Assembly (NCBI GenBank): GCA_025351615.1
Contig: JANXVP010000001.1
Coordinates: forward strand, 1-19,370
DNA: 19,370 nucleotides
Origin: Ramlibacter sp.
GTDB taxonomy: Bacteria; Pseudomonadota; Gammaproteobacteria; Burkholderiales; Burkholderiaceae_C
Direction: 5' to 3'
This document shows positions 1-5,477 of the stretch, piece by piece (position 1 is the first letter of the stretch; each line of letters starts with the position of its first letter). The notes under the pieces are model-generated. The model worked only from the letters and a program-made list of their open reading frames with translations, made no database searches and was not told where the DNA came from. The translations under genes and the position numbers were made by a program.

Positions 1-1
1 G

Positions 2-1861
2 GCGCCAGACTGCTTTTATGTCGAGCGCAAGCTGCGCGAACGGATGAAGATTCCGGTCTTCCACGACGACCAGCACGGCACGGCCATCACGGTCGGTGCG
101 GCTATCCTCAACGGACTGAAGGTGGCGGGCAAGGACATCCGGAAGGTCAAGCTGGTCACCTCCGGAGCCGGCGCTGCGGCGCTGGCGTGCCTGAACCTGC
201 TGGTGAAGATCGGGCTGCCGCGCGAGAACATCTTCGCGACCGACCTCGCCGGTGTGGTGTACGAGGGCCGCAAGGAGCTGATGGACGAAGACAAGATCCA
301 GTTCGCGCAGAAGACTTCGGCCCGCACGTTGTCCGAGGTGATTGAGGGCGCGGACATTTTCCTGGGACTGTCGGCGGGCGGCGTGCTCAAGCAGGACATG
401 GTCCGCAAGATGGCGAGCGCGCCGCTCATCATGGCGCTGGCCAATCCGAATCCGGAGATCACCCCGGAAGACGTCAAAGCCGTGCGGGACGACGCCATCA
501 TCGCGACCGGCCGCACTGACTACCCGAACCAGGTCAACAACGTCCTGTGCTTCCCATACATCTTCCGGGGCGCGCTGGACTCGGGCGCGACCACCATCAC
601 GGTGGAGATGGAAATCGCGGCGGTGTACGCGCTCGCCGAACTGGCCCAGGCCGAGCAAAGCGAAGTGGTGGCCGCGGCTTATGCCGGCCAGCAACTGGCC
701 TTCGGCCCCGACTACCTGATCCCCAAGCCATTCGACCCGCGCTTGATGATGAAGATCGCTCCTGCCGTGGCCCAGGCGGCGGCGGACAGCGGCGTGGCCC
801 TGCGTCCGGTCAAGGACATGGACGCCTACCGCGAGAGGCTGCAGAGCTTTGTCTATGCCTCGGGAACGACGATGAAGCCGATCTTCCAGATGGCAAAGTC
901 GGCTTTGAAAAAGCGGGTTGCTTTTTGCGAGGGCGAGGAAGAGCGCGTCCTGCGCGCGGCGCAGATCGTGGTCGACGAAGGCATCGCCCGTCCGACCCTC
1001 ATCGGCCGTCCGGCAGTCATCGCGCAGCGGATCGAAAAATTCGGCCTGCGCCTGAAGGAAGGGCTCGACTACGACATCGTGAACGTGGAGCACGACCATC
1101 GCTACCGCGACTTCTGGCAAACCTACCACCGCATGACCGAGCGCAAGGGCGTGACCGTCCAGATCGCCAAGATCGAGATGCGGAGGCGGCTGTCGCTGAT
1201 CGGCGCGATGCTGCTGCACAAGGACGAGGTCGACGGGATGATCGTCGGGACCTGGGGCCATACCGGCATGCACCTGCAGTACATCGACCAGGTGATCGGG
1301 CGCCGCGAGGGCGTCTGCACCTATGCGGCCATGAACGGGCTGATGCTGCCCGGCCGGCAGGTGTTCCTGGTCGATACCCACATCAACTATGACCCGACCG
1401 CCGTCCAGCTGGCTGAAATCACCGTGATGGCGGCCGAAGAGATGATGCGCTTCGGACTCAAGCCGAAGGCCGCGCTGCTCAGCCATTCGAGCTTCGGCAG
1501 CAGCAACCAGCCGAGCGCCCTGAAGATGCGTGACACGCTGGACCTGCTACGCCAGCGAGCGCCCTGGCTCGAGGTGGACGGTGAAATGCACGGTGACATC
1601 GCGCTGGATGGCGCGGCGCGCGACCTGATCATGCCGCACAGCACGCTGTCGGGCGACGCCAACCTGCTGGTGCTGCCGAACATCGATGCCGCCAATATTT
1701 CCTACAACCTGCTCAAAACCGCAGCCGGCGGCAACATCGCCATCGGGCCGGTCCTGCTCGGCGCCGCCAAACCAGTCCACATCCTGACCGCGAGCACCAC
1801 GGTGCGCCGCATCGTCAACATGACCGCGCTCACCGTCGCGGATGCGAACGCCAGTCGGTAA
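2..1861 (+). CDS. maeB: NADP-dependent malic enzyme with C-terminal phosphotransacetylase-like domain (5' partial)
   Basis: Oxidatively decarboxylates malate to pyruvate in the cytoplasm, supplying NADPH and pyruvate. The frame is open from base 2 and enters mid-protein (APDCFYVERKLRERMK), so the N-terminus lies outside the window. About 619 residues are visible; MaeB hybrids usually have about 760, so roughly 140 are missing. The catalytic-domain motif HDDQHGTAI lies near visible residue 20. The Rossmann dinucleotide-binding segment SGAGAAALACLNLL follows at about residue 55-70, and ANPNPEI and GRTDYPNQVNN after it. From about residue 290 to the end is a PTA_PTB domain (FCEGEEERVLRAAQIV, LSHSSFGSS, DGEMHGDIALD). 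In characterised hybrids this domain regulates rather than catalyses acetyl transfer. The gene ends with TAA, and the following gene has its own leader, so it appears to be a single transcription unit at this end. Identification is firm; NADP preference is inferred from the hybrid architecture. Confidence 0.96.
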   Translation, partial: APDCFYVERKLRERMKIPVFHDDQHGTAITVGAAILNGLKVAGKDIRKVKLVTSGAGAAALACLNLLVKIGLPRENIFATDLAGVVYEGRKELMDEDKIQFAQKTSARTLSEVIEGADIFLGLSAGGVLKQDMVRKMASAPLIMALANPNPEITPEDVKAVRDDAIIATGRTDYPNQVNNVLCFPYIFRGALDSGATTITVEMEIAAVYALAELAQAEQSEVVAAAYAGQQLAFGPDYLIPKPFDPRLMMKIAPAVAQAAADSGVALRPVKDMDAYRERLQSFVYASGTTMKPIFQMAKSALKKRVAFCEGEEERVLRAAQIVVDEGIARPTLIGRPAVIAQRIEKFGLRLKEGLDYDIVNVEHDHRYRDFWQTYHRMTERKGVTVQIAKIEMRRRLSLIGAMLLHKDEVDGMIVGTWGHTGMHLQYIDQVIGRREGVCTYAAMNGLMLPGRQVFLVDTHINYDPTAVQLAEITVMAAEEMMRFGLKPKAALLSHSSFGSSNQPSALKMRDTLDLLRQRAPWLEVDGEMHGDIALDGAARDLIMPHSTLSGDANLLVLPNIDAANISYNLLKTAAGGNIAIGPVLLGAAKPVHILTASTTVRRIVNMTALTVADANASR

Positions 1862-2073
1862 AGCCCTACTGGAAAGCAGGTACTCACTTGGAAACTACTG
1901 GAGCGGACCTGCAAAGGCCCCTCCGGCTGCCCAATTTGTGTGCATCCGCTTGCGTTTTCGTGGCAGGTACGTCACACTAGCGTTCTTGAAATTTCCGGGT
2001 TTACCCGAGGATTTTAAAAGTCCCGGGGTTCCGGGATGGCGTCCCCCGAAGGTCACCCCAAGAAGGTCCGTTC
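1862..2073. promoter_or_regulatory. Intergenic leader/promoter region upstream of the ribonuclease gene
   Basis: 212 bp with no convincing gene and locally more A+T than its surroundings. Two weak sigma70-like candidates are visible: TTGCGT (1950-1955) with CACACT (1973-1978) at 17-bp spacing, and TTGAAA (1986-1991) with GATTTT (2010-2015) at 18-bp spacing. Neither is a strong match. A short perfect hairpin (TCCCGG-GGTT-CCGGGA, 2021-2036) lies in the expected 5' leader. A Shine-Dalgarno-like AGAAGG (2061-2066) sits 7 nt before the ribonuclease ATG. No T-rich terminator for maeB is visible. Confidence 0.35.
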
Positions 2074-2481
2074 ATGTCGCGCGTTGCGGCTTTCAAGTTT
2101 GCGCTGACTAGCTTCTTGTTTGCTGTGGCGGTTGCCAGCACTGCATTGGTTCAGGCCAGGCAGTCATCGAACGACGGATTCGCCGCAAGCCGGTCAGCTG
2201 TCATTCGTGTCGCTGAACTGCCCCAGGCCGGACGGGCGACTTACGAATTGATCCGCACTGGCGGACCTTTCCCCTTCGAAAAGGACGGCATGGTGTTCGG
2301 CAACCGGGAGCGTCAGCTACCGGCCGAGCGGCGCGGCTTCTACCGCGAGTACACCGTGTCGACGCCAGGATCGCGCGACCGGGGAGCCCGGCGCATCGTG
2401 TGCGGCGGCCCAGCCCGGGCGCCACAAGCCTGTTTTTATACCGCTGACCATTACGCTAGTTTTCGCCAGATCGTGGAGTGA
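2074..2481 (+). CDS. Secreted barnase-type ribonuclease (microbial RNase N1/T1 family)
   Basis: Predicted exported guanyl-preferring endoribonuclease of 135 aa. Residues 1-29 form a signal peptide: basic start, hydrophobic core FALTSFLFAVAVASTALV, cleavage probably after VQA. The remaining ~106 residues match the barnase fold in length. Catalytic residues align with barnase: E92 in YREYTV (barnase Glu73), R103 (Arg83), R107 in ARRIV (Arg87) and H126 in TADHYASF (His102). The substrate-loop signature FGNRERQLP is at 75-83. Cys110 and Cys120 could form a disulfide after export. The start is supported by AGAAGG 7 nt upstream. A barstar-family inhibitor follows after 6 bp, its Shine-Dalgarno lying over the end of this gene, so the two are probably co-translated. 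The role could be RNA scavenging or antagonism; the sequence does not decide. No toxin-delivery domain is attached. Confidence 0.9.
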   Translation: MSRVAAFKFALTSFLFAVAVASTALVQARQSSNDGFAASRSAVIRVAELPQAGRATYELIRTGGPFPFEKDGMVFGNRERQLPAERRGFYREYTVSTPGSRDRGARRIVCGGPARAPQACFYTADHYASFRQIVE

Positions 2482-2487
2482 CCCCCA

Positions 2488-2958
2488 ATGAAGCGGGACC
2501 TGTTTTTGACTATGGAAAGAGATGCGGAGATGGATACACCACTTCGTAAGGAAGCCGGCGACGCGCCCCTCAAGGGCGTTCGCAGCAACATCGTGCAGTC
2601 CATTCGCGCCTTTCGGGTGCAGGACCTGCAGGATGCGGCCGTTTCGCTCGGACAGCATTTCCTGTATGCCAATCTCGCCACGGCGCAGAGCAAGCAGGAC
2701 GTGCTGGACCTGATCGCCCAGCAATTCACGTTCCCGTCGCATTTCGGCAAGAATTTCGACGCGTTGTACGATTGCATGACAGACCCACTGCACAAATCGG
2801 GTCCGCAGCCCGGTTTCATCGTGGTGCTCGAGCAGATCCCGGCCAACGGCAAGTTCGACAAGGAGGCGCGCGAACAGCTGCTGGACATCTTCCGCGACAC
2901 AGCCGATTACTGGGCCGACCGGAAGATACCGTTCCGCTGTTTCTATTCTTTTCTGTAG
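2488..2958 (+). CDS. Barstar family ribonuclease inhibitor
   Basis: Predicted cytoplasmic inhibitor that binds and blocks the partner ribonuclease before export. 156 aa with no signal peptide. The barstar domain spans about residues 55-156; the first ~50 residues are an extension absent from the 89-aa Bacillus barstar. The active-site-plugging helix is clear: FGKNFDALYDCMTD (86-99) places D91 and D95 at barstar Asp35 and Asp39, with Y94 at Trp38. C96 and C151 match the two barstar cysteines (Cys40, Cys82). The start at 2488 is preferred because GGAG (2475-2478) lies 9 nt upstream, overlapping the end of the ribonuclease ORF, which suggests translational coupling. In-frame ATGs at 2512 and 2530 are possible alternatives. 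The reading frame stops just before a hairpin and a coding-like stretch in another frame, so the native C-terminus may be longer. Confidence 0.9.
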   Translation: MKRDLFLTMERDAEMDTPLRKEAGDAPLKGVRSNIVQSIRAFRVQDLQDAAVSLGQHFLYANLATAQSKQDVLDLIAQQFTFPSHFGKNFDALYDCMTDPLHKSGPQPGFIVVLEQIPANGKFDKEAREQLLDIFRDTADYWADRKIPFRCFYSFL

Positions 2959-3146
2959 CCCGTTCTGCACACACCAGCCAAGCAGAACGGGCGAACGAGG
3001 CTCAGGGGACCGAAGCAGCCGCACCCGCGGCGCCGGTCACCGACAACGGCGAAAAAATGCCCACCGACAAGCTGGTGGACGTCTCGCCACTTGCATTGCG
3101 GATGAGCAGCCCCTTCAACGCAGGGTACTGGCTCGCGGCGGCGTAG
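2952..3146 (+). other. Coding-like tail in the -1 frame after barstar (possible frameshifted C-terminus)
   Basis: From 2952 the -1 frame relative to barstar is open for 64 codons and stops with TAG at 3144-3146, only 6 bp before the bidirectional terminator. The last 29 residues (from ATG 3057: MPTDKLVDVSPLALRMSS, ending in YWLAAA) have protein-like composition and strong G/C at third positions. No ATG, GTG or TTG with a usable Shine-Dalgarno precedes it in this frame except the poorly supported ATG at 3057. It could be a barstar extension separated by a one-base deletion or sequencing error, a product of ribosomal frameshifting, a tiny gene, or chance openness in GC-rich DNA. Confidence 0.3.
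2958..2992 (+). other. Perfect 11-bp hairpin directly after the barstar stop codon
   Basis: GCCCGTTCTGC (2958-2968) and GCAGAACGGGC (2982-2992) are exact inverted repeats separated by 13 nt. The first base of the stem is the last base of the barstar TAG. No T-tract follows, so it is not a canonical intrinsic terminator. It may stabilise the mRNA 3' end or, given the short U-run just upstream, act on the terminating ribosome. Confidence 0.7.
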
Positions 3147-3152
3147 CTAGGT

Positions 3153-3181
3153 AAAAAAGCCCGGGAGACCCGGGCTTTTTT
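3153..3181. terminator. Bidirectional intrinsic terminator
   Basis: Six A, a perfect 7-bp stem (GCCCGGG 3159-3165 / CCCGGGC 3169-3175) with loop AGA, then six T. The symmetry lets it end transcription from the ribonuclease-barstar side (+) and from ksgA (-, stop codon at 3204), which converge here. Confidence 0.93.
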
Positions 3182-3203
3182 ATTTGGAGGGGCGCGCTGC
3201 ATG

Positions 3204-3983
3204 TTATTCCGCGCGCGGGCGGCCGGCCACGCCGGTGGCAAGCGAGAGGTATTCCGCCACCGGCACTTCCTCAGCGCGGCGCTGGATGTCGAATTGGCCG
3301 GCGAAGCCTTTCTGCTCCAGCCACTTGCCCAGCGTGTGGCGCAGGATCTTGCGCCGCTGGCTGAACGCCACCTGCACCAGCTCCGACAACAGCTTCTCCT
3401 CGACCGCCACGGGGGACGCGCGCGGCACCATGCGGACCACGGCGCTGTCCACGCGTGGCGGCGGATCGAACGACCCCGGCGGCACGAAAAGCACGTTCTC
3501 CATCTCGTAGCGCCACTGCAGCATGACCGACAAGCGGCCGTAGTCGCTGGTCGCGGGCCGCGCCACCATGCGGTCGACCACTTCCTTTTGCAGCATGAAA
3601 TGCTGGTCCTGCACGCGGTGGACGCAGCCGAGGAGGTGGAACAGGATCGGCGTGGAGATGTTGTACGGAAGGTTGCCCACAATCCGGAGCTTTGGGTGGT
3701 TGGCCTGCGCGGCGATCGCGGCAAAATCCACCTTGAGTACGTCGGCCTCGATCACCTGGAGCTGTCCGTGACCGCGCAGTCGGGCCGCCAGGTCCCGGTC
3801 CAGTTCGATCACGATGAGCCGTCCCAGCCTTTCGACCAGGGGCTGCGTCAGCGCCGCCAGTCCCGGGCCGATCTCCACCATCGCTTCGCCGGGTCTGGGG
3901 TCGATCGCCCGGACGATCGCATCGATGATGCCGGCATCCACCAGGAAGTGCTGGCCGAAGCGCTTGCGGGGGATGTGCTTCAT
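3204..3983 (-). CDS. rsmA: 16S rRNA (adenine1518-N6/adenine1519-N6)-dimethyltransferase
   Basis: RsmA (KsgA) uses S-adenosylmethionine to dimethylate two adjacent adenines in the 3'-terminal helix of 16S rRNA during late 30S assembly. 259 aa, normal for the family. Visible motifs: [10 protein letters not shown] (7-16); SAM-binding motif [12 protein letters not shown] (36-46); acidic E60 after motif II; D81 in EADVL; catalytic motif IV NLPYNIS (104-110); and the family segment [17 protein letters not shown] (166-182). It is the last gene of the lptD-surA-ksgA series, 96 bp after surA, with a REP-like palindrome in that gap. It ends at a strong bidirectional terminator. The start [13 protein letters not shown] is the canonical one. 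Confidence 0.97.
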   Translation of the reverse strand: MKHIPRKRFGQHFLVDAGIIDAIVRAIDPRPGEAMVEIGPGLAALTQPLVERLGRLIVIELDRDLAARLRGHGQLQVIEADVLKVDFAAIAAQANHPKLRIVGNLPYNISTPILFHLLGCVHRVQDQHFMLQKEVVDRMVARPATSDYGRLSVMLQWRYEMENVLFVPPGSFDPPPRVDSAVVRMVPRASPVAVEEKLLSELVQVAFSQRRKILRHTLGKWLEQKGFAGQFDIQRRAEEVPVAEYLSLATGVAGRPRAE

Positions 3984-3998
3984 TCAGGGAAAGTTGGT

Positions 3999-4074
3999 GG
4001 GGGTCAGAGCCCGATTTCGAATGCCGCTCTCTCGCTCCGAACAAGCCGCTGTCCTGAATCGGGATCTGACCCCC
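3999..4074. repeat. REP-like imperfect palindrome between surA and ksgA
   Basis: GGGGGTCAGAGCCCGATT (3999-4016) and AATCGGGATCTGACCCCC (4057-4074) are inverted repeats with one mismatch, bounding a 76-bp element that fills most of the surA-ksgA gap. The right arm ends 5 bp from the surA stop codon. The GGGGTCAG...CCCGATT arm resembles palindromes I associate with REP-associated tyrosine transposases (IS200-like) in proteobacteria. No transposase gene and no second copy was noticed in the window. It could form a stable hairpin in the surA-ksgA mRNA. Confidence 0.8.
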
Positions 4075-4079
4075 AGGTC

Positions 4080-5477
4080 TCACAAGGGCGGTTCCCGATA
4101 TTCCACGTAGGCCCGGCCGCGGACATCCTGCGCCCAGCTGGCGTATGCCTCGTCCAGCTTCTTTTCCCGCAGCACACCGCGCGCAAGGTCGCGTTGCTCG
4201 CGCTGGCTGAGCGATGCTTCGCGCCGCTCCAGCAGCTGGATCAGGTGCACGCCGAAGCGTGACACCAGCGGTTCCGACAGTTGCCCTGGCGAGAGCGCAT
4301 TCAGCGTGTCCTCGAACTCGGGGACGAACAGGCCGGGGTTGGCCCAGCCGAGATCGCCGCCGTTGCGGGCGCTCGCATCCTGCGAATTGTCCTTGGCGAG
4401 CTGGGCAAAATCGGCCTGACCGGCCTCGATCTGCTTCTTGAATTCAGCGAGCTTGTCGCGGGCCGCAGCCTCGCTCAGCTGCGCGGTCGGCCGCAGCAGG
4501 ATGTGCCGGGCGTGACTTTGCACCACGTTGGCGCCGGGCAGGCCACCATGGCGCTTCTCGACCACCTTGATCACGTGGAAGCCCGCCCCCGAGCGGACCA
4601 CGCTGCTGATGCCGCCTTCCCGCAGCGACTGCGTCGCTTCGACGAACAGGGGCGGGTAGCGATCCGCAGGACGCAGGCCGACGATTCCGCCAGTCGCCGC
4701 TGCACCCGGCGCATCGGAAAACTCGCGCACCAGCCTGGCGAAGTCTTCGCCGGCCTTGGCCCGCTCCTGCACCCGCTGTGCCTTGGCCTGAAGCGCGGCG
4801 ATCTGCGTCACGGAGGCGCCCTCCGGAATCGCAACCAGGATGTGGGCCAGATTTACTTCGAGTCCCGCGCTATCGGTCGAGCCCTGCTGCTCGCGGATGT
4901 ACTGGTCGACCTCCAGGTCCGTGACCCTGGCCCGGGACTCGAGCTCGCGGTCGCGCAACCGGGTCAGCAGCAGCTGGTTGCGCAGGTCGTCGCGAAACTG
5001 CGCCGGCGTGGCCCCGTCGGCGACGATCCGGCGCCGCAGTTCGGCGACGTCGACCTGGTTCTGGCGGGCGACGTTCTGCTCCGCCTGGTCGACTGTGGTT
5101 TCATCAATCCTGACCCCGGTCTCGCGCGCCAGCTGCAGCTGGGCCTTTTCACTGATCAGCCGCTCAAGCACCTGGCGCGCCAGCTCGGGCCGCGGTGGCA
5201 GTGCCGTGCCCTGCTGGGACAACTGCTGCTCGAAGCGGAACATGCGCGTGCGAACCTCGTTGTTGGTGACCGGCTCGGAATTCACGATCGCGACAATGTA
5301 GTCGGCGGCGCGCGGGTTGGCATCACTGCCGCGGGCGGCCGGCCGGCTGCCGCCAAGCTGCGGCGACACCCGCAGTCCCTGGCCGTGCGCGGCCGGACCA
5401 AAAGCGACAGCTTGCGCGGCGAAAGCCAGGCCCAGAACGAATGCGCGTTGTTTGATCATGCTTTGCTTGAGAGTCAA
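4080..5477 (-). CDS. surA: Periplasmic chaperone / peptidyl-prolyl isomerase SurA
   Basis: SurA escorts unfolded outer-membrane proteins, including LptD, through the periplasm to the BAM complex. 465 aa. Residues about 8-32 form a signal peptide (hydrophobic FVLGLAFAAQAVAFGPAA). The chaperone N-domain begins at about residue 58 (DYIVAIVNSEPVTNNEV). Parvulin domain 1 spans about 207-309 (VNLAHILVAIPEG ... GAGFHVIKVVEKR) and parvulin domain 2 about 319-419 (VQSHARHILLRPT ... SRFGVHLIQLLER), followed by the C-terminal helix. The ATG overlaps the lptD stop in an ATGA arrangement, supporting coupling. A second in-frame ATG six codons later (MIKQRAF) would leave a more typical signal peptide. The lptD-surA-ksgA order is conserved widely in proteobacteria. 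Confidence 0.96.
   Translation of the reverse strand: MTLKQSMIKQRAFVLGLAFAAQAVAFGPAAHGQGLRVSPQLGGSRPAARGSDANPRAADYIVAIVNSEPVTNNEVRTRMFRFEQQLSQQGTALPPRPELARQVLERLISEKAQLQLARETGVRIDETTVDQAEQNVARQNQVDVAELRRRIVADGATPAQFRDDLRNQLLLTRLRDRELESRARVTDLEVDQYIREQQGSTDSAGLEVNLAHILVAIPEGASVTQIAALQAKAQRVQERAKAGEDFARLVREFSDAPGAAATGGIVGLRPADRYPPLFVEATQSLREGGISSVVRSGAGFHVIKVVEKRHGGLPGANVVQSHARHILLRPTAQLSEAAARDKLAEFKKQIEAGQADFAQLAKDNSQDASARNGGDLGWANPGLFVPEFEDTLNALSPGQLSEPLVSRFGVHLIQLLERREASLSQREQRDLARGVLREKKLDEAYASWAQDVRGRAYVEYREPPL

Noticed and set aside
1842..2111. 89-codon plus-strand frame across the maeB-ribonuclease gap
   Set aside because: Overlaps both real genes in another frame and has no family resemblance; the gap looks like a leader region.
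3057..3146. Independent 29-codon gene starting at ATG 3057
   Set aside because: No Shine-Dalgarno; the stretch makes more sense as part of a longer frame from 2952, reported as a tentative barstar tail.
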